Of a stretch of DNA of 64,000 nt, positions 1-15,000 are shown one piece after another. The notes beneath the pieces are model-generated. The model ran no database searches and was not told the origin of the DNA. It saw nothing but the letters and a program-made list of their open reading frames with translations. The first letter of the stretch is position 1. Every line of letters starts with the position of its first letter. A program made the translations under genes and the position numbers. The stretch spans positions 5,394,001 through 5,458,000 of the forward strand of contig NC_066309.1 of the NCBI RefSeq assembly GCF_905404315.1, written 5' to 3'. The DNA is from Leptidea sinapis (lineage: Eukaryota; Arthropoda; Insecta; Lepidoptera; Pieridae).

Positions 1-3000
1 AGTGTTTGGCGTGCCAACGTCGCGACGGATAAGTCACATGGACCGCAGAACGGACGCAAACAGCTTCTCCAGCGTTGGGATGGAGGCGTCTTCTCCACTC
101 AACGTTCCGCTGGCCGACGGAGTCTCTATGAGCTTCTCGATAGATAGGAATGATTCAGGTATTTTTATTTTTTTATTTATTTGAATAGGTACAACAGAAT
201 GTCATACAACAAATACATAACTTACAAGAAAACTTTGAGCTAAATACAAGATAGGCTTTTGACTGAGACAGCCTTGTAATCGCAATGGAGGTACACTATA
301 TCCCTTATAACACGATTTTTTATAACGGCGTTTTACTATATAAGACGGGCAATAGTCCAAATAACTTGGGGATTTCCCACATATACATATTTATATACTG
401 TGATATTTATAATAATTTATATATTTTATTATTAGCTTCGCGTACCGTTGCACATGTGTCAATTGTGTTATTACAAAATATATTTTTTATTTAATTTGTG
501 AATTAAAATCCTTAGTAAAATTGTAAAACTAGGCAAAAAATTGGTGATTAATTATTATTATTACGAATTACGTGATCGTAAAAACGCGTTATATGGTACA
601 GCCCGTTATAACGCGCTTTCCTATACGCTAGTTCACTCTACCGCGTTATAGGAAAGATTCCTGTATTTATAAACCAACAACAATGGAATGACATTCACAA
701 TATCTCTTTCGTGGATGTTGTTCGATAATAGTTTATTTCAATGTAGAAAGTACTTACGTGAGTTGTTTGATTAACCGCTTGCAAATTAAAATAAGCCGAG
801 TTTTAGTAAAACACATACAAAGCATTTTGTATAATTGGTGTATGCTCACAAGTTGTATGATTTACAAATAATCACACACATACCTTCGTAGATGTTGCAC
901 AAACTGTGTAAACAGTTTAATGTAGAAAGCTTCTTTAATACGATAAAAATCATAGGTATTATATAACCTGAGGGTTGAAGAAGACAGACCAAAATTTACG
1001 AACCATACGTGACAACGGTTGGCAGTCAGTCTCTAAGAGCGCTCGGACGGAACCCGAGAAGTCGCGGGTTCGAGTCCCGCATCGTTCATAAATTTTGGTT
1101 ACAAATTTAATTTGTATAATATCATAGATTTCATTTATTGATTTAATTTGAGATCGATGACATAAATATAACATTTGTGTGAATGCAGTATTACTCAATA
1201 TGTGCACGACCTTATATCATTACATTTGCAGTCGCCAGTTATTGGTTACGAGGTACCGTTAACTGATAGTTAATGATTGTATAATATTAAGTTGAGTTTA
1301 ATCAATACTTCAATACTAATATTATAAAGAGGCAAGATTTGATTGTACATTTGTTTGTTTGCATTGAATAGGCTCGGAAACTACTGAACCGATTTGAAAA
1401 ATTCTTTCACTTTCACAAGCTACACTATCCCCGGGTGACATAGGCTATATTATATTTTCTTAAAAGTTAGGGATCCTTACTAAAAGTCCAATAAAGTAAC
1501 CCAAGGTGTAAAAGAATTGCCTAAAAATTATAAATAGTGTCGCGACAGCATAATAATAATAATATTCAAACACTTTTTACACAAATTATCTTGCCCCAAG
1601 TTAATGTTTATGGGTTACAAGACAATGATATATTTAATACAATATACTTACTTAAACATACAATATCCGGACGACCGAGCCTTGCTCGGATTTTTAAGAA
1701 TGTACAAAACTTGAACAAAAAAAAAAGCTAATAGGACATCTGGATTCGAACCGGGGTCTTCTGCTTTCCGGATTACCCAATGTCCCATCTGAGCTATAAT
1801 AGTCTTGTATATAGTGGCGAAATTTACCTTTGTATTCTAATGTTATTGTAGCTGTTTCTCATTCAAACATGGATAAAACCATTTTTTTTAAATTGAAACC
1901 TAGCTAGATCGATTTATCACCCCCGAAATCCCCTGCATACTTAATTTTATGAAAATCGTTGGAGCCGTTTCCGAGATTCAGATTATATATATACAAGAAT
2001 TGCTCGTTTAAAGATATAAGATAAATTCATATAAACATACATAAATACATTTAAACATCCATGACTCGGAAACAAACATCTATATTCATCATATAAATGC
2101 TTGCACCTACCGGGATTCGAACCCTGGACCTCTAGCTTAGTAGGTAGGATCGCTAACCACTCGGCTATACAGGTATATGTTATGAGAGTTCTTATATTTT
2201 AAAAATTTAATCGAAATAACTTATTGCGTGCTGAGTGCCTTGTATACGCGGACGGAGTTGCGGGGAATCATCTAGTCATTTATAAAATCAGTAGGTGCAA
2301 ATGAAAATAGCTGCTCAATGTAAGCTAAACTATTATTGATAACATGTTATTACATTGTAACGTTAGTTTATATACCGTCTTATGTAAATATATATAATGA
2401 TTATCATAAATTATTGACTCTGTTACACTAGTAGTACTTTTCACATGTGGTAGTTTTTTTTTAATATACTATAGGAAGACAAACCAGCTTGCGAGCTACC
2501 TAGCAAGTGATAATACAGGATTTTTCGGAGTTATTTTTAGATTTTTGTACCTCGCACTGTGTTACTTTTTTTTATTTAATATAACATGAAATGTCTATGA
2601 AGTAGGTACGTAGCTGTGAGTTACAGCTATTATCTTGCATAAAATAAAATAATTGTAAAGTAATAAATTTTTAGAAAATAAATACCTTTTATGCCTTTAT
2701 CTACACCCATGCTTTTTCAAATTCAAAAACACTTCATTCATGTAGGTCACAAAAATGACACTTATGAATGTCAAAAAATATATATAAATATTGTTTCTTA
2801 TTGAATTTACCGCTACTTCGTAAAGGGTTGAGCTAATGAGAAAAAGTAGCAAGAAACTCATTGCCACTCTTTCAAGTCAAGATTTACATTTTAGTTGTTT
2901 TACAAATCATTTCAATTACAATATATGCAAAGTGACGCAACAAAAATACTCAAAAGTCAAAAACTGAAAGGCTTACATGAGTAAGTCAAAAAAAAAAAAA

Positions 3001-6000
3001 AAAAGTAAATTAATACTTATAAACACAAGAGTTATTGAGTATAGTAGATGCATCAATCCACACATACCGTGAATAGTTGTAACGTTAGTTTATATACCGT
3101 CTTATGTAAATACAGTGAAACTTGGTTAAGTGGGACCTGGATAAGTGAGAAACCTCCATAACTGGAACTCATGCTGAGGTCCCAACACTTTGGCACTGAA
3201 TTACCTCTGTTAGTGGGACGAGGTAAACCTCTATATCTGGGATTTGTTCTTTCGATTTATCATCATAGATAACATTGTTTGTTTACTCATTCTTATTCTA
3301 TCCACAAATTCCACACGTAATTCCAAGTACGTAAGTACAAATTTTGAGCTTCAATTACCTTCAGTTTTAGTTTCGCTTTACTATCATACATATGTTTATT
3401 TGAAAAATGTCAAAACGAAAGCTACAATCGTTATCATTACGTGAAAAACTGAAGTTAATATCCGTTTATGAAAGTGGGAAGACACGCGAACCCTCTGTAA
3501 ATGAGACAGATATTTATTTATACCTGTATATCTGAGACACTGGGTGAGACAGTCTGAGACAGTGGAATACCTCTATAAGTGAAACGACATTGCAGGTCCC
3601 TTCATGTCTCACTTAACCAGGTTTCACTGTATATATATATATTATCATCAATTATTTACTAAAGTTATTGTGACACTAGTACTTTTGACACGTGGTTGTT
3701 TGTTTTTATGGTTTAGGAAGACGTAGCTGCTTGCGAGCTACAGTTGTTAGTAAGCGATAGTACAGATTTTTTTTTTGGAGAAATTCTTAGATTTTTAATC
3801 TTTTTTTTCCCTTGTATTTGCAGCTTTTATTTATTTAATACTAGCTTTTACCCGCGACTTCGTAATACAATAGTTACTCTGGGCAGCATTTTTTATCTAT
3901 ACTAATAATATTATAAAGCTGCAGTGTTTGTTTGTTTGAACGCGCTAATCTCTGGTACTACTGGTCCGATTTTAATGTATCTTTCAGTGTTGGGTAGTCC
4001 ATTTATCGAGGAAGGCTATAGGCTATGTTTTTTTTTTCAAAATTAGGGATCCGTAATAAAATTGCTATTTTGTAACACAAGGTGTAAAATCGAAAACCTA
4101 GTTTTGCGTGCGCTGCAAAAACTATTGACAATAGAACAAAATGATGTACAGGCAATATTTTACTACTTATAAAACTATCGCGTGAATTATACTTTATATG
4201 GCAAAACAACGTTTGCCGGGTCAGCTAGTTTTTTAATATACTCAGTTATCCAAATGATTTGAGTTTTCTTTGGTGTTAATTCCGCCAATATTTGTGTTTA
4301 AACAATACGACACGTGTTTTTCCTCTACACGAGGCATCCTCAGGACGTGTTGAGTCGCCAAAATCTTGCACGAGTCTTTGGCGACTCAATAGTCTTGTTG
4401 TTTAAAGACAAATATTGGCGGAATAACACTAAAGAAAACTCAAATCATTTGGATAATTATGGATTTCCGCAAAGTAACGCCTATTTCAATAAATTATACT
4501 CAGTAATACATTACAAACTGCTGTGGGTAATACATTTTTATAAGTTACCAACTATAGAACTTTCTCATCCCCTTTTTTACCCACTTTTATTTCTTTTTAT
4601 TTTTATTTTTATTTCTTATGAAGTGCCTAAATACAATTTTTCATGGTGTTATCTTCGATAATGACGAAATTTCATACAAACATTCGCCCTCTATTTCAAC
4701 CCCGTCAAGCCTTTTGTTATTCGCGATAAAAGGTAGCCTATGTCCTTTCACAAGCTCTTGTCTATCTCTGTAGTAAATTTCATCAAAATTGTTTCAGTGC
4801 TTTAGGCGTGAAAGCGTAACAAACAAACTTACATTCACATTTATAATATTAATTAATAGGGATAAAGAACACGAAACGTTTTAGATGTAGGTACGTAGAT
4901 GATAATTTCAACTTTTATAGTCGGAGACAACATACAAGATAAAAAATATGTTTCTCAACTTAATTAGAAATTAATGTTATTTCCAAAATATTAATAATAT
5001 AAGAAATAGAAAATGTAGAGTCTAAAATATAACACAAAATAATTAAAAAATAATTGGGATCATATGTACTTATTCTCATACCGATACGACTTAGGGACCT
5101 TCAGTACAGTCTGGTGCATACTCCCATCTGAAAGGCTGGCAACGAATCTCCTGACCTTTTGCATTTTCATTCAATTTTCATTTTAAAAGTTCTTTATAAA
5201 GTCAAAAATATAGAAAGTACAATTCTTGACACAGTCAAAGAAACAACGAACTATACAGGCGACTGCCCATCGCATACATAAGTTTTGATGAACCCATTAC
5301 CTACAATGCCCAAATAATTGTCATTAGTTAGATAAAAATATCAGTTTTGAACTTAATCTCTATGAAAATAAGGGACGAGACGAACAGGACGTTCAGCTGA
5401 TGGTGATTGATATGCCCGGCCCATTACAATGCAGTACCGCTCAGGATATTCTTGAAAATCCTCAAAAACTCTGAGCGGTATCTAAGTCTCATTTGCCCAG
5501 TAGTTTCGCTAGCTACGGCGCCCTTCAGACCGAAACACAGTAATGCTTACACATTACTGCTTCACGGCAGAAATAGGCGCCGTAGTGGTACCGATAATCT
5601 AGCCGGCATCCTGTGCTAAGGAGCCTCCCACTGGTAAGCTAACTTATTACTCATTTGATGTGACCATTTAGTAAAATATTAGTAATTTTTAGGATTCTAT
5701 GGAGGTCAATCGTGTAGTACAATAGGATCAACCGTGGACTTGTACACAATGTTCGATGCTTGGGACGGCAACGTGCATGAGGGATATTCTTTTACTTGTA
5801 AGTATTAATTTTATAAATCTTAATGTATAACAATCTATATAATATATAACTTTGGAGTCTTTATGTAATGTCAAAAAAACAGGTTTATGCAATAGACGAG
5901 AGAATAACTCTCTCAAAGAAAAATTTAAAGAAATAAAATATTGTGACTGTTCATTGTCAGTACATTTATGAAAATTTAATATACGTTCACAAAAATCGTC

Positions 6001-9000
6001 ACGTTTGTGCTCATAATAGTGATTTTCATTATTATAACACTATAAATAAGGGATTGCTTGTAATTAATTCTAGAAGGCTTCATAAGATACATAATAGCTT
6101 TTAGGGTAAATGTATACACTTCTATAATAAAGTCCCAGCCACTGTTCAGGCATTATCTATGAATAAATTTAAATGTTTTATAAAAAAAATGGCTCTGTCG
6201 TAAATACTATTACTCCACAGCTGTATATCTAAGTGATCGGACAGCCTGGGACTAGATTATGATTACTTTATAGCGATAGAAATGACCGTACAATATTGTA
6301 TATTTTTATTGAAAAGAGCGCAATAAAATAATGCTGGGAGAGTTTCTTGCGCCGCTTCTTCTCTCTCAGAGTGCCATTTGTTTCTGTAGCGGTAGTAGTA
6401 TCTAGTATATTAGAAATGACATCAAAAAGAATTCTACAGGAATCAATTTTGAGAAAATAAATGCCTTTTAACATGTCTATCGGAGATGAAGCAAAATGAA
6501 AAAGGAAAGCAATTCTAATCTTTCTGTAAACAATTTCGATTGACAAGCCGTAGAATAGACCAACCATGTAATTAGCTCTCTAGTACTTTTAACTTAGCTA
6601 TTTTGTATATTAAAAACTATCTAACGCACACATGGATCACGCATTAGGTATGGGGCTGTCAGGACTTCTAATACCATAGTAAGTTTATGCTTTTGATACT
6701 GAATCACTGCATCATGTTAATATAAAAAACCCTGTTAATTGATTTGCGACTTGCCATTGACATTAACAAATCATTTGTTTGTACAAATGTACCTACTACC
6801 TAGTGATAATGTACCTACTTTAAAACGTCCCTCTGAAAACATGTTCAGAAAAGGTCAAGCCGGTTCGGTTGAATAAAATAATAAAAAGAAAATAACTTTT
6901 ACGAAAAACGTATTTAATTAAAATGTGTAATAATAAGTTGCGTTAATCAGAGGAAATTTGTGTAATATAACATGTATTTATTATAGCGTTGCGGTCATTA
7001 CACCTCCGTTGACATTCGTATCCGGCCCGAGATTGAGTTTCTAATAGAGAGAGAATATTATTTTTAAATTTGACATTCAACGTTTATGTTATTTTAAACA
7101 AACTTGCATTTAAATACAGGCCATGACACTTAAGAACTCAAAATAATAAAGACTATATATTTCATATCCTTAATATATAATGTACATTTCAGATGTTGTT
7201 ATTTAGTGTTAGTTAATATTTTTCATTTCTCATAATCGGAAAGTAATGTTGTTTTGATCTGATTATTGGGTGGAAAATGCTGCTTCCCTCCATAGAGAGG
7301 GAAAAACTCATAAAAATTACTTCCCACCTAAGGGCCGGAATGAACTTTGAAAATAGAACTGTTGTCAGCTGTGAAGAGTTTTATGTAAAAACAAACTAAT
7401 TAAAAAATATGCTGCAGCCATGTGACTTTCTAAACAGCCAGTGTGAACATAGCGTAAACTTCTTTGAGCGGAATAAGCCGCAACAATTACGCGGTGAATT
7501 CCATATTTAAAATTTAAAAAGTCGACATAAATTGTCCTAATTTGACAACTAATTTGAAATAGGTACTACTAAAATTATTATATATTATCAATAAATAGTT
7601 TAGATAAACAACTACTTTTATCTTCCTTATATTCGAAATGAAAAGTAAAGTGCTTATCACGGGTAAAAGAATCAATTCCTAGTCGGACTATAGCCGCCCT
7701 TGCTGCGCTCGGGCGTCTAAATAGGTACCTCGGGAATTGATTCTTTCAACCCTAGGTTAACAATCTACTATTTCTTATTTGTATGTGTTATTTTTGGATA
7801 TGAACCCCTCCTCGGGTGAAGGCCTCTTCCAACTTTTTCCACTCGTCTCTGTCTTTATTTGCCAGTCTTTCCCGGCTATTTCTATTACTTCATCAGCCCA
7901 CCTTCTTTTCGGTCTGCCTACTCGTCGTTTTCCTTTAGGTCCCTTCCCTGATGCCCTCATGCAAATCCTTAAGTTGTAATGCCAATGGGCTGGTCACGTC
8001 ACTCGCTATATAGACAGCAGGTGGACACTCAAGAACTCATAAAGCCGAAAATTATTTTGTCAATATTAAATCGATAACACATCGGTACTTCGTATTGGGA
8101 CACTCAAAGTAAAATTCGAAAGTATCTTTTACCTTTTATTTCCAATCACTTAATACTTTAACAGTTTCCTGAGAACATTTTACTTCAAAAATATTGAACG
8201 CAATACCTCGCCCCAAATGGCCAACGCCCAATGAATTGACGAAATCACAAAACGAAGTCCTTCGCCGCATCTGTCTGTCTGTTTGTTCACGATAAACTCA
8301 AAAATTACTGCACCCATTTTCATGCTGGATTCACCAATGGATAGTGTGGTTCTTGAGGAAGTTTTAATTAAATGATTTGTTAATTTTTTGACTAAATTTG
8401 TGTATACATTAACGATATTAGTTGGAGATGTCGGAAAAAATATGCCGTCTGGGAGCTTTCAACGAAAACGCTGTCTAAACCCTTTCTACTGTAAAACAAA
8501 ATCTGAGCGGCATAACAATTGCATTCGTCACCTTGAGACATAAGATGTGAAGATTCATTTGCCCAGTAATTTCACTAGCTACGGCGCCCTTCAGACTGAA
8601 ACACAATAATGTTTACACATAACTGCTTCACGGCAGAAATAGGCGCCGTTGTGGTACCCATAATCTAGCTTAGATCTAGCATCCTGTGCAAAGGAGCCAT
8701 CCAATGGATGGTCACATACTCAAAGGCATGCAAAAAAAGAAATAGATTTCCTTCAAATGTGATTTAAGTCGATATTTATATTGTTTTTGTCGTATTTATA
8801 TTCAAATAGTATTTATTGTATAAATAGGCGTGTGATTTCTATCCAGCCACGGATCGCATGAGCTCGTCAAGTAGCGACAGTGGGCATCGTCGAGCTCTGC
8901 AGAGCATGGCAACTAGATTCGATCTCACACCGAACTCTTCGTCCGCGAGAGTGCCCACCATGTCTACTGTGTCTGGCGGGGACTCACAGGTATGTATCAC

Positions 9001-12000
9001 AGACACTCACGACTTTAGGCGCTGCGCAGCGCTGGTATGACAAACAGCAACGCAGACGTGGTCGCTAACTGTGGGCCTTATGAGGAAGATCATTGTTGCT
9101 CAGCGGGCACTGGAGAGAGCTTGGAGTTTCCCTACGAGATGGAACAGAAATGAGGAGATCTGTAGGAGAACCAAAGTGACTGACATAGCCCAAATGATTG
9201 CCGTTAGTCGTTAAGGCAGTAAAGTCCTCGAATGGAGACCACGTACCGTACAAGATAGACTGACGATCTGGTTAAGATCGCTCGAGTAGGTTGGATGAGG
9301 GCAGCGCATCGTTGGGGGAGGCCTTTGTCCAGCAGTGGACGTCTTCCGACTGAAATGATGATGATGGCAAACAGTATTAGTATCTGAGAACAATTAGTAA
9401 TAAATAAATGATAAATTTTTCGTGGAATTGTGCGGCATTATGGTCTGCCATCTTTGTTGCTAAGTAAGGCGAGATAATACTTTTCAAGCGATTTCCTGAA
9501 ACTCTTTAAGGTGTGAATTCGGCTTCACATGGAGTGGAAATATGGTGGTGAGAACATCTCCTTTCATTTAACTACATACTAAAATAAGCGGCTCCTATCA
9601 TCGACGATCAACAACTCCTCTCCGATAGGCTTCTCTCTTTAGCATTGAAAGTATCAGGGTGATTGTTTGGGAGAATTGTTTAAATTACTAGTTTGTAGCT
9701 GTTTAACCTGATTCCTACCGCCTAATTCCTCTTCGCACGACACGCCACAAGTAAGGATATCATCCTCACCATCTGGATGTGTGGCGGTCCTCCACAGTGC
9801 GGTTTTCAAGGAGCTTTCTTCCACGTACCACAAAGCTGTGGAATGAACTTCCTTGTGCGGTGTTTCCGGGACGATACGACATGGGTACCTTCAAAAAAAT
9901 AAACTGCCCCACGTTGCTGTCTTCCATTTTTAACCGCGTATTATGCTACAAAATTCTTTTCTCGCACAATTACATGGTGGAATCATTTGCCGGCTTCTGA
10001 ATTGCCAAACCGATTCGACATATGCATCTTAGATATCTGGAATTGCAGATTGCCATGGGAGTTGGTCTTCATTCCTATCAGGTGAGCCGTTTGCCCCTTT
10101 GCCCCCTCTACTAAAATACAATTATACGTATCAAACACAAATATTTGCAAAATGTTGGGCTCAATATTTGAGTTATACGTTTGAACTGATTCCTGCCGCC
10201 GATTTCCACATATCTTATCTATGCTCGGACTGGGCACTTAATAAAATTGCATACTTACATAAATATATAATAAATTTTAGTTTAACAAAAATACTGAGAA
10301 ATACCCTTTTTATAGAATTTTTTTGTTTGGTTTATTTATAAAAGCGTGTTTTTTTAGTTTTTTAAAACTTGCACTTAATTTGCATTTCCTAATATTAGAT
10401 AAATCGATTAAATATGATGGTTGAAACTTAAAATTAACATTAATTGATGCCATATAGATGCAAGACGAAAATTATAAATTGACAAAAATCTTGAAAAAAT
10501 TGAATAATTTTATCAAATTAATGTATTGTCATCAGTCCTCGATAAATCTAAATCTGAACGAAATCATTTAAAGTGGGTCAAAATCGCGCCCAAATGAGTC
10601 GGTTACAACATACACACAGGTGAAGCTAATAAAAAGCGTAAAAAATATATATGATTCGGAAACAAATTCATATTCATGTGTTGGGACCCAGTTGTCGCAT
10701 TTAGGAATTTACTTGGATAGACGACTGGAAAAAAACACAGATGGATCAAAAGGAAAGCTCTTAGCTAACGACTTTGGAAGTTGAGCTAGCTTATTCGACG
10801 CAAGTCTAAACTTACTTTAGCGAATAAACTGTTGTTGTACAAATGTATACTTAACCCTGTCTGGACTTACGGCTTACAATTGTGGGGCACAGCATCCATA
10901 TCCAACATTGAAATCTTGCAACGCTTTCAATCAAAAACCTTGGTACATCACTAATAGTCGCATACACCACGATCTAAACATTAAAACGGTGATTGATGAA
11001 GCTAAGGACTCACTACTGACATACACAAAACAAATTTACAATCATCCTAACCCATTGGCAAGGACCCTAATAGAATTAACAGAATCAACCAAAACAAACA
11101 TTTAAAAAAATAAATAGGCGAGCCCCTCAAAATCTTTAGAACAAATATGATATATCGGACATATGAATGTATCACTGGATACTACACCATGCATGACCAT
11201 CCTCCAAGCACACAACTCCAGCTAATGCTCAACTCGATGTTTTCTAGACAGCTTGCAGGAAAAAGATGATAGAAGGCGCAAATTCGGCCTCACATGGAGT
11301 ACTGTTCTCACTGTACTGGGCGGGTGCTCCCCAGCTCCCCAGCTTCTTCCATTTGACCGCATACAACGAAGAGCGGCTCGAATCATCGACGATCAAGTCA
11401 TCTCCGATCGGCTTGATTCTCTAGCATTGCGTAGAGATGTGGGTTCTCTCTGCATCTTCTACCGCATTTATCACGGGGAGTGCTCAGAGGAGCTGTTCGG
11501 GTTGATTCCAGCGGCCGAATTCCACCACCGGACATTACGTGCAAAGTACCATCCGCATCACGTAGACGCCTGGAATTCCACAACCGCGCGTTTTGTTCGA
11601 AATTTCTTGCCTCGCACAGCCACTTTGTGGAATCAACTACCGGCAGCGGTCTTCCCGAACAGATACGACTTAGGGACCTTCAAGAAAAAAGCATACCCAC
11701 CTTAAAGGCCGGCAACGCATTTCTTGACACACCTGTTGTTGCGGATGTCCATGGGCGGTTGCCTCACCTCTCCCCATCCCGTGAGCCTCTTGCCCGTTTG
11801 CCCCCTCTCATATTAAAGAAAAAGAGTTAAAAAAAATGTGTTGGGACCCAAGACCCCTAGCGCAGAAGTCAGGCAATGAATCACTGGGCTGACACATCAA
11901 TAATAGTAACTCAATAGTAAATAGATGCCATTATTGTACACAGTATTGTAGCTGTCAAGGTAACGGTAGCTTTGTTTACGATAACACTATCGCATCTATT

Positions 12001-15000
12001 ATCGGTGCCCATGTGATCCGTCACATGAATGACCGCCGGGCCGTGGTCATGTGACACTATCTATCATCGCATGTAATACAACAAGGTCCTCCGTTGCGTC
12101 TGTCCGTCTATTCACGATAAACAATTTTTTTATTATTATGATATTTAGGGACGAGAGGAGCAGGACGTTCAGCTGATGGTAATTGATACGCCATGCCTAT
12201 TACATTGCATCGCCGCCCAGGATTCTTGAAGTATCCAAAAACTCTGAGCGGCACAACAATTGCGCTCGTCACCTTGAGACATAAGATGTTGTCTCATTTG
12301 TCCAGTAATTTCACTAGCTTACACATTACTGCTTCACCCATAATCTAGCCGGCTACGGTGCAAAGGAGCCTAACTTTCATCGAACACTTACAAAATTGTT
12401 TCTTTTTTAGGTCTGTAGACCTAATGTAAGTCGGCAATGATTATAATGATATGATTTCCCTTTCAAGGAGATCTTACTAAACCTATTCTAATTTCTAAAA
12501 TAATGGTCTCATATAAAATGTTCAATGACATTTATTTAGATGGATTCATTATTTAAAGCGTAATCATAAAAAGTATAGAATGATAAGAGTAACCCCTTAA
12601 ATAAATACAAACTGAAGCGGCTTGGCGGAACTCGCATGATGCAACCGCCCCCCTCCCCCCGTGCCGCGTTTCCGCAATGGCCAATACCTATATTAGAATA
12701 TAAATCTGGTGTAGCCATATTGATTTGTATTATTTTGTGATAAGTAAACGTTTTTACTAACACACACACAATTCTATGAATTCAGAAATTTTGGTCTGTC
12801 AGACAGAAATAGTTTTATAACTCTCGAAGACTTGGACAATCATTATGAAAATTTGTGTGTAGTTATATCATGTGATTGGATAATGGATAGGCATTAAATT
12901 CGTAATTGCGCATCTTAGGGATATCTTAAATAATTCTGGGAAAAATGTACCCTATGCCTATTCTTAAAATTGTCACACTTACGGACAATAATAGACTTGT
13001 TACGTATTATCCTAATATGTCGAGATAGATTGACAGACAACTTGTAGGCGACGCGACTTCGACTAAGTGTCGCTATTTTGATTAATTGTGACATGATATT
13101 CATCATGGTCTAGCTAGAAATATCGTTTACGACATCCGGTATGAGAATAGCGAGTGATTAAGAAGTAACAGTCCATCACTCGTGCACTCCATCAGCTTAC
13201 GAGTTCCCCGCCGAGTACCAAGTCGTGCGCAGGTCGGAGCTGGCCTGTTCCATCAGCCATTTGCCAAAACTAACCTTAAGCAATTTTCTCCCATACCACG
13301 TCTATCAAGAACTTATAACTCCATCTGTAGATATTTTTCAAGATTCTTTATAAAAATATTACGAGATTGTTAGGCGCCAAATGATTAATATTCTTCTTTT
13401 TTCTTTTTCTTTTCAAATTCGTAACTTGATTTTATAATTTTTACTTTATTTTATATAATTGTTTTCTTGGTGTCACGGAAGCAAAGACTGTACATGTTGT
13501 GACACCTTAATTTGTTGTACATTCAACTCATTATTTGTTAATATTTGATATATTTTAAGCGTATTAGAATGTAACAACTACTGGTTGTCCTATAAATAAA
13601 TACATAAATTACAGGGTTCACCACAACGCGCAAGTCAGAAGAATTGTGATAAAGATATTTTACGCGCGAATATTGAATGACCTGCTTGTTTCTGAGACAA
13701 CTTTCACTTTCTTAGTGTCAATTGCACTTTGTAACATATTGTGATGATTGCGATCAAAGCCGAATTATCGAATATGCTGAATATAATTTACAGATATTTT
13801 CACTTTTACGCGCCATACTTTCAATCGAATTTCTTGATGTAAAGTAACAATCGCTGCTCATGGATATCTGCACTATCATGTGTTGCTGGAAGGTCTTCTA
13901 GTCGTATCAGTTTACCAGTGGGAGGCTCCTTTGCACAGGATGCCGGCTAGATTCTTACTTCTACCGTGAAGCAGTAATGTGTAAACATTATCGTGTTTCG
14001 GTCTGAAGGGCGCCGTGAAGCCGGTGAAATTACTGGGCAAATGAGACTTAACATCTTATGTCTCAAGGAGACGAGCGCAATTGTAGTGCTGAGAATTCTT
14101 GAGTTTATCAATAATCTTGAGCGGCACTGCGTTGTAATGGACTGAATTTGAACTTCCAGCTGGTCTTGTCCCTTATTTTCATAAAAATGAAAGTATAAGT
14201 TTTGGAGTGTCTGTCATTCCAGATCCATGAAATTAGGCTGATTAAATACCTCGCGCAATGTGGTCAAAGGTGATGACAATCTCCATGTCTATATAATGCC
14301 ACAATATCAAGTTATATTTTGTTACACACAGGTATACACCAGCAGTTCAACAAATGGCACAAGTGACAGTCTCACCAGTTCATCATCGGTCGCTGCCAGG
14401 CGCAGCAAGCTGGGGTTAGCTCTTCTCATCACAGTTGATCAGTCTGCGGATATGTAAGTTTATATTGATATGTGTGCAGGGTCGATTTGTGGGTGTGTTC
14501 TAAGTACAGAATGACGGATAGATAGATACTACAATCTCTTTCAGGTGCCTCTACACTACTGGATAAATAATACCAGTTCCTCTGCATAGGATGCCGGCTG
14601 TACCTCAACGGCGCCTATTTCTGCCGTGAAGTAGCAATGTGTAAACATTATTGTGTTTCGGTCTGAAGGGCGCCGGAGTTGGTAAAATTACTGGGCAAAC
14701 GAGACTTAAAATCTTATGTCTCAATAAGTCGAGTGAAATTGTAATACACAAATAAAATTTGAAAAACAAAATTTTATGAACGATGCGGGATTCGAACCCA
14801 CGACCTCCGGCGTTCCGTGCCGGTGCTCTAACCAACTGAGCTAACCGTTTGAGTACCGCCTTGTTATAAAATTCTGTTTGCTTTGTTCAACTCTCAGGAA
14901 TTTGACTTGAGATGTCGCTCTTGTAAATCTAAACAATATGTTATGCAAAAAAATTGGGGTTGAGCAGGTTATCAACTGTAAAGTAGATCCTTTGGATGAA

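Larger units (their letters stand above)
3072..3820 (+). repeat. Direct repeat copy 2, split by the pogo-like element
   Basis: Outer parts 3072-3112 and 3630-3820 align with 2343-2570; the middle is the TIR element at 3113-3629. Confidence 0.75.

Noticed and set aside
285..494. 69-codon hydrophobic frame near the left end
   Set aside because: Intron sequence of high AT content with no similarity or conserved context.
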